Below are positions 1 to 11,531 of a stretch of DNA of 64,000 nt, piece after piece (the stretch's first letter is position 1; the number at the start of each line of letters is the position of its first letter). A program made the position numbers and the translations under genes. The notes under the pieces were generated by a model, which saw only the letters and a list, made by a program, of their open reading frames with translations, searched no databases and had not been told where the DNA came from. Source of the DNA: Thiotrichales bacterium. Its GTDB lineage: Bacteria > Pseudomonadota > Gammaproteobacteria > Thiomicrospirales > Thiomicrospiraceae. Location of the stretch: positions 62,001 to 126,000 of the forward strand of contig JAFGUG010000057.1 of NCBI GenBank assembly GCA_016938655.1. The letters are read 5' to 3'.

Positions 1-180
1 AATTGAATCAGGGTCGTTGGCATAGTTACCTTGGGTCATCCATTCAGAGGAACCTTCGGCACCATCAGTGCTCCAAGTATATTCACCGCCGCCAAGGGTA
101 ATTTGACCATCAATGTCCGCGGCCATTGAGGTTGAAGAAAATAAAGCGCTTGCCGCCAAAATAAGGAGTGCATTTTTCAT
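1..180 (-). CDS. Secreted protein, N-terminal fragment (cut by window edge)
   Basis: Reading leftwards from the ATG at 178-180, the first 60 residues are open to the window edge. They begin with a typical Sec signal peptide (a Lys, a hydrophobic run rich in Ala/Leu, then an Ala-containing cleavage site near residue 22). The mature part is Gly/Asp/Ser-rich (DIDGQITLGGGEYTW), which would suit an outer-membrane or periplasmic protein such as a beta-barrel, but too little is visible to name a family. An AGGAA ribosome-binding site lies just upstream. The 266 bases between this gene and the next hold no further gene, only one copy of the CAGGCCTG motif at 433-440. Confidence 0.7.
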   Translation of the reverse strand, partial: MKNALLILAASALFSSTSMAADIDGQITLGGGEYTWSTDGAEGSSEWMTQGNYANDPDSI

Positions 181-446
181 TTTAAAATTCCTGTATATAA
201 ATATATGAATTTAAAAATGCAGTCCAGCCAACTCAGTTAAATCTGTAAACAAAGTTCTGTAACTTTCCGTCCCTTACTCACGCAAGGTTTAGCTTTCTTT
301 TTAAAGTTGAGTGTATTTTAAGTGAGTCATAAAAATTAGATATTGTACGAAAGGACAATTTTGAGGGTTGGTGTCTTAAAAAGCGTTAACAGTTCTAAAT
401 AAACTTTTAAATATTGGCCTACTCAAAGTGAGCAGGCCTGCTTAAT

Positions 447-1385
447 TTATAGAATGGGGGATTTAAACGTGTTGGGTTTAATCGCCAATACCGAGCAATT
501 AACCCGTTCTAATAAGTCTTCCGCGGTATTACCAATCAACAGGCCAGGGACCCCGCTTCTGCCTAATGTGCCCAACACCAATAAATCGATATTTTGCTCA
601 AGCACGGTTGCTGCAACCGCATCGGCCGGATCGCCTTTTCGTAAAAAAACCTCTGCACTTGACGGCTCTAAACCATGCGCGGTAAGTTCTATACTCAAAG
701 CCTGCTTATGTTCTAGATAGAGTTGTTCGCTTAGTTTAATCAACTCATCATCGGTTAAATCGGTATTCCAATGTCGTACGAGGTTTTCAACCTCCGACTG
801 CCAAGCATGCACCACCTTAATAGGCTCGCTGCCTTTAAAATGCGTTGCCCAACCAAGGAGGCTTTGATTGAACTCGGATGACGAATACGGTGGTGCTTCA
901 ATATCCACATCTAAACTTGCCATAATTCGCTCAAATGGCAGTGGCGTATTTTCTCGATACAACAAAAGCGGCACCGGGCTTTTTCTTAACAGGTGCCAAT
1001 CGACACTTTGAAACATTAAGTTTCCCTGATGCTTGATGTCGTCCGTTTGCTTAATCAACAATTCTACGTTTAGTTCGTGGGCCAGTTGAATGGTCTCATA
1101 AAAAAACTTCCCAAAACGCACCACAATGTTTAAATCAACTTGCGCGTTTTCTGCCATATCAAACCACTTTTGACGCCGTTGAGTTTCGTAGTCAATTTGC
1201 TCTTGCAAAATATTAGGATGATTCAACATTTCAAACCACTCAAATACCGAGTGACCCAACTTAGGTAGCACGGTTACCAAAGTGAGTTTAATGTTCTGTT
1301 GGCGACAACAGTCAATCGCCCACTCAAATAGTGCCGTTTCCTGATCAGGATGTAATGAAGCAAACAACCAAGTTTTATCAGTCAT
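447..1385 (-). CDS. Universal stress protein with two tandem Usp domains (UspE-like)
   Basis: The 312-residue cytoplasmic protein has two Usp folds in tandem, at roughly residues 1-150 and 155-308, like UspE of enteric bacteria. The second half carries the nucleotide-binding loop signature of ATP-binding Usp proteins at residues 272-292 (GTLGRSGVPG followed by a Gly-Asn-Thr motif). The first half has no such loop. Usp proteins help cells survive starvation and oxidative or membrane stress; the exact role here cannot be read from sequence. The gene stands alone, 60 bases downstream of the KefB-type antiporter on the same strand, so the two may be co-transcribed. The start is the ATG at 1383-1385. 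Confidence 0.88.
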   Translation of the reverse strand: MTDKTWLFASLHPDQETALFEWAIDCCRQQNIKLTLVTVLPKLGHSVFEWFEMLNHPNILQEQIDYETQRRQKWFDMAENAQVDLNIVVRFGKFFYETIQLAHELNVELLIKQTDDIKHQGNLMFQSVDWHLLRKSPVPLLLYRENTPLPFERIMASLDVDIEAPPYSSSEFNQSLLGWATHFKGSEPIKVVHAWQSEVENLVRHWNTDLTDDELIKLSEQLYLEHKQALSIELTAHGLEPSSAEVFLRKGDPADAVAATVLEQNIDLLVLGTLGRSGVPGLLIGNTAEDLLERVNCSVLAIKPNTFKSPIL

Positions 1386-1446
1386 AAAGTGTCTCTCCAG
1401 ATTAACCGTTTATTGTTTAAAACTGAGTGTACGTTCTTCCACTAGC

Positions 1447-3078
1447 CTAATAATTTACAATTTTTTGCACCGCTTCAATCGCAGCGTCCTCATAGGGGAT
1501 CAGCACCAAGTCAGCCCCTTGACTTTTATAAAAATCCGCCTCAGTTTGATTTTTAGCCGCCACGGCCACTTTGCCTGCAAACCCCTCTTGTCGGAGCGTC
1601 TTTAACAACGCTAAATTAGTGTGCTTATCACGAATTGTGGCCACCACCCACTGAGCTTGATGCAGAGGTAAATGCGAAACAAACTCAGGGTCTTCGGCAT
1701 CCCCATAGCGTGTGTTTAAGTCATGATTAGCAACTTTCTCAACAAATTCAGGGTTAAAGTCCACACCTAAAATACTAAAATTCTTCTCTTGTAGATTATT
1801 GGCCATTACCAAACCAAACCGCCCTAAACCAAACAAAATAATATCGGTTTTCATGGTTGTATTTTCATGGTCCAATTCGGCTTCACGATACGGCACTTTT
1901 CGTTCAAAAATAGATAGGTAAGGCGCCAGACGTTCGTACAGCGGATACGAATATAAAATCATGTACGTAGAAACCGAAATGGTAATTAACCCAACCAACG
2001 TAATCAGCCCAACCGTCTCTTTATCAAGGTGCCCTAAACTAAACCCTAAGGCCGCCAATATCAATGAGAACTCCGAAATCTGCGCCACCGTCAGGCCGGC
2101 TAAAAACCCAGTACGTTTTCGGTAGCCCATATAGCCCATAATAATCATCACTATCAATGGATTACCCACCAATACAAACACCGAGAACAACAAGGCCGGC
2201 AACAACTGGTCGGTTAACGAACTCATATCTAAGCTCGCCCCCAAACTGATAAAGAAGAACAGCAACAGAAAATCTCTTAAGCTCACTAATCGAGCGCCAA
2301 TCAACTCTCGATAATGGGTAGACGCTAACGAAATACCTGCTAAAAACGCCCCCACTTCTTGGCTAAAGCCAAGCATTTTCCCAGCGGACGCCCCCAATAC
2401 CGCCCATGCAATCGCAAACAAAATGAGCAGTTCAGCAGAGTGCGCCAACTTACCCACTAACCCTGGAATGATATAACGCATCAACAAGGCCACCACCGCC
2501 AACATCAACAACCCCTTGAGCACAACCATAAGCGCTTCTTGCCCTAAGCTAGACTCCACATTAGCGGTACCGATTGCTGTTAAAACAATCATCGCCAAAA
2601 TGACCACAATATCTTGGACAATCAAAAAACCAATCGCAATTCGACCGTGTAACGCATCCAATTCGCGTTTATCAGAGAGTAGTTTGACAATAATAATCGT
2701 ACTAGAGAAAGTGAGCGCAACGGCAACATAAAGTGCGCCAATAGGCGATAGACCTAACGCAAGGCCAATTAGATAGCCAACAATTGAGGTAAAAAGTACC
2801 TGGCCTAGACCGGTAAATAGGGCGACTACGCCCATGGTACGGATGATGTGTAAATCGAGTTTTAAGCCCACAACAAAGAGCAGAATGGCGATGCCCAGAT
2901 GCGCAAGCAGATCAATTTCAGCGGTTAATGTGACCAACCCTAAAACAGAAGGCCCCACTAAAATACCAACCGCAATAAAGGCCACAATTAAAGGCTGTTT
3001 CAACTGAACGGCCAGCACCCCAAATATCGCTGCGATGGCCAGCAACATGCTCAACTCTACAAACGCACTCTCAAACAT
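1447..3078 (-). CDS. Monovalent cation:proton antiporter-2 (CPA2, KefB/KefC type) with TrkA-N domain
   Basis: This is an inner-membrane antiporter of the CPA2 family. About twelve hydrophobic segments fill the first ~390 residues, followed by a cytoplasmic NAD-binding RCK/TrkA-N domain from about residue 410, with a GLGRFG dinucleotide-binding loop. Members exchange K+ or Na+ for H+ and are often gated by glutathione adducts (KefB/KefC); YbaL-type members share this architecture. Several in-frame Met codons lie between 3099 and 3078. I chose the ATG at 3076-3078 because a GGAGG sequence sits five bases upstream. Substrate and gating ligand are unknown. Confidence 0.85.
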   Translation of the reverse strand: MFESAFVELSMLLAIAAIFGVLAVQLKQPLIVAFIAVGILVGPSVLGLVTLTAEIDLLAHLGIAILLFVVGLKLDLHIIRTMGVVALFTGLGQVLFTSIVGYLIGLALGLSPIGALYVAVALTFSSTIIIVKLLSDKRELDALHGRIAIGFLIVQDIVVILAMIVLTAIGTANVESSLGQEALMVVLKGLLMLAVVALLMRYIIPGLVGKLAHSAELLILFAIAWAVLGASAGKMLGFSQEVGAFLAGISLASTHYRELIGARLVSLRDFLLLFFFISLGASLDMSSLTDQLLPALLFSVFVLVGNPLIVMIIMGYMGYRKRTGFLAGLTVAQISEFSLILAALGFSLGHLDKETVGLITLVGLITISVSTYMILYSYPLYERLAPYLSIFERKVPYREAELDHENTTMKTDIILFGLGRFGLVMANNLQEKNFSILGVDFNPEFVEKVANHDLNTRYGDAEDPEFVSHLPLHQAQWVVATIRDKHTNLALLKTLRQEGFAGKVAVAAKNQTEADFYKSQGADLVLIPYEDAAIEAVQKIVNY

Positions 3079-3288
3079 CATAACCTCCATGCAACCCATA
3101 TTGAAACAGGTTAACGTGACCAGCTAAAAATTTAGATTTAAGAATACCACAGCACCATTAAAACTGCTTATCTGCCAGAATAAAAAATAGAAATGTATCT
3201 ATGAAGCATGCTCTTGAAATGCGCGAATGTATCAAACAATTTGTAAAGGCAAGAGAGTATTAAAAAAGTGTTGTACGACAATTCAATG

Positions 3289-3838
3289 CACTTTTTGACG
3301 AAGTCTACTTAAGTACACGATTTGAACAGAACCTCAAAGATTTGAAAACGAGCACAACCTAAATTGTAAAAAGGAGGATTTTTGCTCAAGATCAAGGCAC
3401 TTTTTGGTTAATTGCACAACTTTATACGAATCAAAAAGTAACACAGAGAAGAATGCACCACCCTAATTGTAAAAAGGAGGATTTTTGCTCAAGATCAAGG
3501 CGGAGCTTGGTGACATTTAGATATGTGAAATAGACGAAAACTTTCATTGAAAAATTGAGCGTTTTGCTTAGGGTCAAAGCACTTTTTAACGAAGTGTACC
3601 AAAGTACACGAGTTGAAAAGAACCTCAAAGATTTGAAAACGAGCACAACTCTAATTGTAAAAAGAAGGATTTTTGCCCAAGGTCAAGGCGGAGCTTGGCG
3701 ACATTTAGATATGTGAAATAGACGAAAACTTTTATTGAAAAATTGAGCGTTTTGCTTAAGGTCAAGGCACTTTTTAACGAAGTGTACTAAAGTACACGAG
3801 TTGAAAAGTAACGCAGAGATTGAGCAAAAAGACCCTTT
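3289..3838. repeat. Array of 188-bp repeats, one truncated and two near-complete units
   Basis: The 740-base gap between the antiporter and rlmH contains no gene. Instead, a module starting CTAATTGTAAAAAGGAGG begins at 3463 and again at 3651, exactly 188 bases apart. Each unit ends with a module starting GCACTTTTTAACGAAGTGTAC (at 3579 and 3767, also 188 apart). A shorter unit upstream has the end module at 3289-3358 and the start module at 3359-3399, with the middle missing. The segment at 3817-3840, next to the rlmH stop, is a degenerate inverted copy of the start module (TTGAGCAAAAAGACCCTTTTT). The unit contains the small hairpin GTACTTTAGTACAC-like sequence. No open frame is conserved across the copies. 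Confidence 0.85.
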
Positions 3839-4309
3839 TTACTCGCGATGGTAGGGGTGGTTGTTAATGACCGACCACGCTCTATAAACCTGCTCAACCA
3901 CCATAATCCGTACCATAGGATGCGGCATGGTGAGTTTTGACAAGCCCCACTTCCACTGCGCTTGTTGCAGAATTTCCGCATCCAAACCGTCCGGCCCACC
4001 CACAATCAGCGCAACATCTTGGCCGCCGGCTAACCAGTCTTCAAGTTTTTCTGCCAAGCCTTTGGTGGTGACTTGTTGACCGTGCTCATCGAGTGCAATG
4101 ATTCGGGCGCCTTTAGGTACAGCCGCCAAAATACGTTTGGCCTCTTCGGCTTTATTTTGCTCAGTAGAACTGGTCTTACCACGCTGCGCCATGGGCAATT
4201 CAACCAACTTCATCGAACAGGCTTTCGGCAGACGTTTAGCGTATTCGGCGTAGCCATCTTGCACCCATTTGGGCATTTTTTGGCCAACGGTAATAAAGTG
4301 AATCACCAT
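3839..4309 (-). CDS. rlmH: 23S rRNA (pseudouridine-1915-N3) methyltransferase RlmH
   Basis: RlmH methylates pseudouridine 1915 in helix 69 of 23S rRNA, acting on the assembled 70S ribosome with S-adenosylmethionine. The 156-residue length is standard for this SPOUT-fold enzyme. The SAM-binding loop IVGGPDGLD and the conserved C-terminal block ending in NNHPYHRE are both present. It lies 10 bases downstream of rsfS, the usual gene pair, at the end of the leuS-lptE-holA-proA-nadD-rsfS-rlmH run. The stop codon borders the repeat array at 3289-3838. Confidence 0.96.
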   Translation of the reverse strand: MVIHFITVGQKMPKWVQDGYAEYAKRLPKACSMKLVELPMAQRGKTSSTEQNKAEEAKRILAAVPKGARIIALDEHGQQVTTKGLAEKLEDWLAGGQDVALIVGGPDGLDAEILQQAQWKWGLSKLTMPHPMVRIMVVEQVYRAWSVINNHPYHRE

Positions 4310-4319
4310 GCTTTAAAGC

Positions 4320-4670
4320 CTAGTTTTCAGTTTCAGTTGTTTCAGTAGACTTAACATCCCATAATTTTTCCAGAGAATAGTGCGCACGTGCCGCTTCAGT
4401 CATCACGTGAACAATAATGTCACCCGCATCAACCAGAACCCAATCAGGCTGTGGACCGGCTTCAACACCCAAAGGAGGCATGTCTAAATCTTTCAATTTT
4501 TGCGCAACCGCATTACCCGTTGAACGAACGTGCGTGGTTGAGGTACCGGTCGCCACAATCATCCAATCGGCAAAGCTGCTCACACCAGCGACATCCATTA
4601 CTTGAATATCACGGGCTTTGCTGTCTTCTAATGATTCAACAATGATGTTTTTAATCTCTTCTAATTCCAT
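4320..4670 (-). CDS. rsfS: Ribosomal silencing factor RsfS
   Basis: RsfS binds L14 on the 50S subunit and blocks subunit joining when nutrients are short; the family is also called RsfA/YbeB/Iojap. The protein is about 116 residues from the ATG at 4668-4670 (MELEEIKN...). That start is preferred over the Met seven codons upstream because family members begin shortly before the I-x-x-x-L-E-D-x-K-A segment. Conserved features include DVAGVSSFADWMIVATG and the C-terminal region with WVLVDAGDIIVHVM. The gene lies between nadD and rlmH, as in many gammaproteobacteria. Confidence 0.95.
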   Translation of the reverse strand: MELEEIKNIIVESLEDSKARDIQVMDVAGVSSFADWMIVATGTSTTHVRSTGNAVAQKLKDLDMPPLGVEAGPQPDWVLVDAGDIIVHVMTEAARAHYSLEKLWDVKSTETTETEN

Positions 4671-4700
4671 TCTATTTTCCAATGTAGGCACCGTTTTACC

Positions 4701-5321
4701 CTATTGATAAAGTTGGTGCGTTTTAATATAGTCAATTACCTGTGGCGGTAATAAATAGTCCACCGGCATATCGTTTTGTAAATGACTGCGAACAGCCGTT
4801 GAACTGACATCTAATTGCGTAATTAACACATCCATGATTTGCTCAGAGGGTTGGGTAAATTTTGCCACTTGATGCGCGCTTAATATCTGACCGGACTCGC
4901 TATACAATGCTAAACCGTCTCCCGGACGGTGCATCACTGCAATATTGGCCAGTTTTAAAATTTGTTGCCAATTGTGCCAAGTGTGAAAGCGCGAAAACGC
5001 ATCGGTTCCCATCATTAACACCAAGCCAACGTCATTAAACTGTTCTTTTAAGGCGGCTAAGGTCTCCACCATATATGATGGGCCACCACGCTCAAGTTCA
5101 ATGGTATCCAAACAAAACTTGGATTGGCCTTGAATTGCTAGCTCTATCATTTTGGCACGTTGTTCTGATGATACCATTGGGCTTTGTCGATGCACCGGCT
5201 GATAACAAGGCACAAAGCGCACCTGCTCTAAGTTCAATTTTTGCTGAACTTCCAGTGCAGCACGCAAATGCCCGAAATGAATCGGGTCAAAGGTACCGCC
5301 ATTAATACCGATAAATCGCAT
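4701..5321 (-). CDS. nadD: Nicotinate-nucleotide adenylyltransferase NadD
   Basis: NadD joins nicotinate mononucleotide and ATP to give deamido-NAD in NAD biosynthesis. The 206-residue protein opens with the nucleotidyltransferase signature GGTFDPIHFGHL, in which the H-x-G-H residues bind ATP. It ends with the second motif SSTAVRSHL. It sits 13 bases after proA and 30 bases before rsfS on the same strand, which indicates one transcription unit; holA-nadD-rsfS-rlmH is a common order. Confidence 0.96.
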   Translation of the reverse strand: MRFIGINGGTFDPIHFGHLRAALEVQQKLNLEQVRFVPCYQPVHRQSPMVSSEQRAKMIELAIQGQSKFCLDTIELERGGPSYMVETLAALKEQFNDVGLVLMMGTDAFSRFHTWHNWQQILKLANIAVMHRPGDGLALYSESGQILSAHQVAKFTQPSEQIMDVLITQLDVSSTAVRSHLQNDMPVDYLLPPQVIDYIKTHQLYQ

Positions 5322-5334
5322 CGATTAACTCGAC

Positions 5335-6588
5335 TTACTGACGAATGTTTCCGTCACCCAATACAATGTATTTTTGTGACGTTAAGCCTTCCAAACCAAC
5401 CGGCCCGCGCGCGTGGAATTTGTCGGTGCTGATACCAATTTCGGCACCTAAGCCATACTCAAACCCATCCGCAAAACGCGTAGAGGCATTTACCATCACT
5501 GAACTCGAATCCACTTGCGCTAAGAAGCGACGAGAGGTCGAAAAGTTTTCGGTGATAATCGATTCGGTATGCCCCGAACTGTATTGCGCAATGTGATCCA
5601 TCGCCGCATCGACATCCTCTACGACTTTAATAGATAAAATCGGTGCAAGATATTCGGTTGCCCAATCTTCATCGGTTGCTGGAATCGCATCAATAATCGC
5701 GCGTGTTTTTTCACAGCCGCGCAACTCTACCCCTTTTTCAGCGTAGCGTTTGGCTAACTCTGGCAAGACCTTTTCAGCTTGTGACTCCGCCACCAACAAG
5801 GTTTCCATGGCATTACACACGCCGTAACGATGGGTTTTAGCATTCACCGCAATATCAATTGCTTTGGTAAAATCCGCCGCGTCATCAATGTACACATGGC
5901 AAATACCATCTAGGTGTTTAATCACCGGCACACGGGCGTTGTTGCTAATGCGTTCAATTAAGCTTTTACCGCCACGTGGAATAATGACATCCACAAATTC
6001 TGGCATGGAAATTAAATGGCCAACCGCTTCACGATCAGTGGTTTCCACGACTTGCACAGCGGTTTCTGGCAGGCCTGCTTGTTTTAAACCTTGTTTAATG
6101 CATTTGGCTAGGGCTTGGTTTGAAAACGCCGCTTCTGAACCACCACGTAAAATCGCGGCATTCCCAGATTTTAAACACAACGCAGCCGCATCCGCCGTCA
6201 CATTTGGGCGTGACTCATAAATAATGCCCACCACCCCTAAAGGGACACGCATTTTGCCGACTTGAATCCCCGATGGACGATAACTCATATCGGTCACCTC
6301 CCCAATCGGGTCTTGCAGTGCCGCCACTTGACGTAAGCCTTCGGCAATGCCGGCAATCCCTGCATCGGTTAAGGCTAAACGATCTAACATCGCTGCATCT
6401 AAACCGTTGTTTTTACCGTTTTCTAGGTCTTTGGCATTTTCCGCTTTAAGGACTTCAGCAGAACGTTCAATCAAATCAGCCATAGCTAACAGCGCACCAT
6501 TTTTTTGCTTTGTGCTTGCACTCACTAGCGCACGTGCCGCTTGTCTAGCCTGTTTACCCAATGTTTCCATATAAGCTTGAATATTCAT
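5335..6588 (-). CDS. proA: Gamma-glutamyl phosphate reductase ProA
   Basis: ProA reduces L-glutamyl 5-phosphate to glutamate semialdehyde with NADPH, the second step of proline synthesis. The length of 417 residues is normal. The aldehyde-dehydrogenase-like catalytic region is present, with the active cysteine in [13 protein letters not shown] near residue 255, and so is the [20 protein letters not shown] segment. It lies between holA and nadD. A copy of the CAGGCCTG motif falls inside the gene at 6070-6077, where it is accommodated by codons for a Gly-Leu-Pro stretch. Confidence 0.96.
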   Translation of the reverse strand: MNIQAYMETLGKQARQAARALVSASTKQKNGALLAMADLIERSAEVLKAENAKDLENGKNNGLDAAMLDRLALTDAGIAGIAEGLRQVAALQDPIGEVTDMSYRPSGIQVGKMRVPLGVVGIIYESRPNVTADAAALCLKSGNAAILRGGSEAAFSNQALAKCIKQGLKQAGLPETAVQVVETTDREAVGHLISMPEFVDVIIPRGGKSLIERISNNARVPVIKHLDGICHVYIDDAADFTKAIDIAVNAKTHRYGVCNAMETLLVAESQAEKVLPELAKRYAEKGVELRGCEKTRAIIDAIPATDEDWATEYLAPILSIKVVEDVDAAMDHIAQYSSGHTESIITENFSTSRRFLAQVDSSSVMVNASTRFADGFEYGLGAEIGISTDKFHARGPVGLEGLTSQKYIVLGDGNIRQ

Positions 6589-6680
6589 AGTGCTGCTTTC
6601 TAACCTTTTTGATTTTATATCTTTTTATTGATTACTTTTTCTGCCTAACAGACGATTTGACGGATTATTTACTGCATTCT

Positions 6681-7718
6681 CTATTTAGCTATTTGTGAAA
6701 CCAAGCTCGCTAACCCCATCCAAATCTCTTCTTCGTTCAAGGTTTTTTTCAAGCCTTTAATCATCAAATCCACCTGCAAGGCCTGCTTTAAAAGCACCTG
6801 CCAATCCTCTGCAGTGTGGCGTTGTAAGGCGCTGTTCACTTCTGCTTGGCGCGACTGCCAAATTCGTAACTGTTTAAAAACCTGCGCTTTGGGCATACTC
6901 TGTTGCATCTGTGTAATCGTCAACAACTCACGAATCTCTTTGGCCAATAACCATAGAATAATCGGTGCCTCTATGCCCTCTTGACGCAACCGGTGCAACA
7001 CTTGCAACGCATAATCGGTGCGACCATTCAGCATGGCCGTGGCCAAAGCAAACAGTTGGTAGTGTGCTTGATCGACCACCGACTCATTAATCATCTGTGC
7101 CGTTACAAGCGTATTTGCCGGATGCAACAACCCCAACTTAATCAACTCTTGGTCAGCGGCTAACAAATTGCCTTCTACGCGCTCAGCCAATAAAGCCGCG
7201 GCTTCGCTATCCAATTGCAAGCCTTGTTGTTGTGCGCGTTGCTGACACCAATTGGGCAGCATATTAATTGGCACCGGTTTGGCTTGTACCACCAGGCCTG
7301 CGGATTCTATCGACTGAAACCATTTGGCTTTGGTTTGTCGGCTATCGAGTTTTTCGCACTCGATTATCACAATCACTTCGGGTGGCATTTGTGCCAACTT
7401 GGCGTTTAAGTTCACCCAATCTTGAATAAACTTACCGCCCTCTTTACCCGGATTGCCTTTGGGCATCGAGAGCACCACGGCACGTTGCTCTGAAAACAGT
7501 GAACCCGCTTGGGTTTCCATCTGCAACGATTGCCAGTCAAACCCCGCATCCACTTCATAACGGTCACCAAACAGATAACCTTGCTCTTGCAACAGACCAC
7601 GCAACGCATCGCTACTGTCTCGCAAAAACAGCGCCTCTTCGCCATACAGCAAATACAGTGACGTGAGCGCCAATTGACGATTTTGAACTTGTTTTAAAAA
7701 CGCACTCGCTAAAATCAT
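6681..7718 (-). CDS. holA: DNA polymerase III delta subunit HolA
   Basis: The delta subunit opens the beta sliding clamp within the clamp loader. The 345-residue length matches the family. Visible conserved features include the N-terminal LTSLYLLYGEEALF segment and the acidic RVEGNLLAADQELIKL region of the AAA-like fold. There is no intact Walker A, as expected for delta. It follows lptE, the same order as in E. coli (leuS-lptE-holA-nadD). One CAGGCCTG copy lies inside the gene at 7293-7300. Confidence 0.93.
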   Translation of the reverse strand: MILASAFLKQVQNRQLALTSLYLLYGEEALFLRDSSDALRGLLQEQGYLFGDRYEVDAGFDWQSLQMETQAGSLFSEQRAVVLSMPKGNPGKEGGKFIQDWVNLNAKLAQMPPEVIVIIECEKLDSRQTKAKWFQSIESAGLVVQAKPVPINMLPNWCQQRAQQQGLQLDSEAAALLAERVEGNLLAADQELIKLGLLHPANTLVTAQMINESVVDQAHYQLFALATAMLNGRTDYALQVLHRLRQEGIEAPIILWLLAKEIRELLTITQMQQSMPKAQVFKQLRIWQSRQAEVNSALQRHTAEDWQVLLKQALQVDLMIKGLKKTLNEEEIWMGLASLVSQIAK

Positions 7719-7774
7719 AATCGTCTAGGGTTATCCTTTTGCAGGCCACGCATTGCGTTAGCAGGCCTGTTGAT

Positions 7775-8395
7775 TTATTTAATGGACGCTTGTTTGGCTT
7801 CAAGTCGACGGTTAATTTGTGCCACAATCTGCGATACCACTTCATTCGCCATCTGCTGTTTAATCTCTTGCAACTCTCGGTTGGTCGCTAACAGGGCGGT
7901 GTTATCAATTTGGTGGTCACGATAGGCAATCGCTTCACTGGTCACAAGCACCTTTTCGGTAGCGACATCCTCAACCTTAAACCCTTGTTTCAAAGTAATT
8001 AAAACCGAGGCAACGTCACCTGTTCCGGTATAACTGGTTTTGGAGCTATGAGTGTAAGTTCGCAATAATTGCACATCCAATTCTGCGCCCGCTAAACTCG
8101 GCACAATGGTCACGCCGCGCGCTTCAAATTGATCACGCAAGGCCAATTGCACCTCTTGGGTGACATTATTCAACCCGCTCAATTTAATACTCTTAAACTG
8201 AGCTTGTTGAGGTTGATCGTAACCGCGCAGATGAAAACCGCAACCGCTTAACAACGAGATTGAAAACAGCGTTAACAGTGTTAAACCAAGTGCGCGTTTC
8301 CAGCGATTAAAAGCAACGGAAACCGAAACTAAGCAGGCCTTTATAACCCCTTGCGGGGTGTGCTGACTTTTAAACAAGCGGTGTTTGGTGTTCAT
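7775..8395 (-). CDS. lptE: LPS-assembly lipoprotein LptE
   Basis: LptE is an outer-membrane lipoprotein that plugs the LptD barrel and helps place lipopolysaccharide in the outer leaflet. A lipobox LLSGC sits at residues 48-52 of the longest frame, followed by the family hallmark GFHLRGYDQ. The N-terminus before the lipobox is unusually long (about 50 residues, where 15-25 would be typical), so translation may begin at an internal GTG. The protein lies 6 bases downstream of leuS and before holA, matching the enterobacterial arrangement. Confidence 0.9.
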   Translation of the reverse strand: MNTKHRLFKSQHTPQGVIKACLVSVSVAFNRWKRALGLTLLTLFSISLLSGCGFHLRGYDQPQQAQFKSIKLSGLNNVTQEVQLALRDQFEARGVTIVPSLAGAELDVQLLRTYTHSSKTSYTGTGDVASVLITLKQGFKVEDVATEKVLVTSEAIAYRDHQIDNTALLATNRELQEIKQQMANEVVSQIVAQINRRLEAKQASIK

Positions 8396-8401
8396 ACCAA
8401 C

Positions 8402-10882
<2,481 letters not shown>

Positions 10883-11020
10883 TCAATAAAATTAAGGGTT
10901 TATAAACGGGTTAAAATCAAACCGTACTTTGAAGCGTTTTCTGTGTTCAAATTACGGCTTGATAATTAAAATAAATAAGTCCAATATTATAGTTGATACC
11001 AGACCTATAAGGGGAAAATA

Positions 11021-11419
11021 ATGAGCCAACATAAAATGCTGCACGCTTACCGAACTTTGTTAAACCACGCCAAAGAGAGTGCGTTCAAAGCCGAGCAAGC
11101 AACGTGGTCGTTATTGGGCCAAGCGGTTGAAAAAACAGAGAAAGCCGATCACGACTTAGCAGACCTAACGGCTAAAGAGTTTGAACTGGTGCAGAAAGAC
11201 GTGAAAGCTGACCTCATGCAAACCGCAGAGTACTTGGCAGACATAGAGCAAGGGATTGATGATTTCTTAAATATGGATTTGCCCGTTTTAGAAAAAATCT
11301 TAATCGATAAAGCCTTAAGTCTGGCCGATCCAACTGACATTACCGTGCTTAGATTGCGATTAGCGGCGGCGATGGATGAAAAACACCCCATTCTGCAAGA
11401 GAACCCTAACCCTCACTAA
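11021..11419 (+). CDS. YbeL-like (DUF1451) protein lacking the zinc ribbon
   Basis: The 132-residue, mostly helical, highly charged protein resembles the N-terminal part of the YbeL/DUF1451 family (pattern ...H...LADLTAKEFELVQKDVKADL). Family members normally end with a CxxC...CxxC zinc ribbon, but this one has no Cys and stops at residue 132. Its position divergent from leuS is where ybeL sits in E. coli, which supports the assignment. Function is unknown. A GGGG-containing ribosome-binding site precedes the ATG. The identification rests on a weak sequence pattern plus synteny. Confidence 0.65.
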   Translation: MSQHKMLHAYRTLLNHAKESAFKAEQATWSLLGQAVEKTEKADHDLADLTAKEFELVQKDVKADLMQTAEYLADIEQGIDDFLNMDLPVLEKILIDKALSLADPTDITVLRLRLAAAMDEKHPILQENPNPH

Positions 11420-11458
11420 CCACCAAGCAAAGCTTACCCAGAACCAATTGTAAAAACT

Positions 11459-11496
11459 CAAAAGGGAGAATCTTTATACTAAGATTCTGCCTTTTT
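11459..11496. terminator. Hairpin terminator between convergent ybeL-like and lnt
   Basis: AAAAGGGAGAATCTT and AAGATTCTGCCTTTTT form a long stem around a TATACT loop, flanked by A and T runs on both sides. It can therefore end transcription from both converging genes. A CAGGCCTG copy follows at 11505-11512. Confidence 0.8.
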
Positions 11497-11531
11497 AATC
11501 TGAGCAGGCCTGCTAACTTTTCAAAAAACCA

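Noticed and set aside
3289-3838. CRISPR array
   Set aside because: The repeat unit is 188 bases with no short repeat/unique spacer alternation, and no cas gene is present.
3431-4005. Minus-strand 71- and 72-codon frames in and near the repeat array
   Set aside because: They arise from the repeat units and from an alternative frame of rlmH; no start signal or conserved product.
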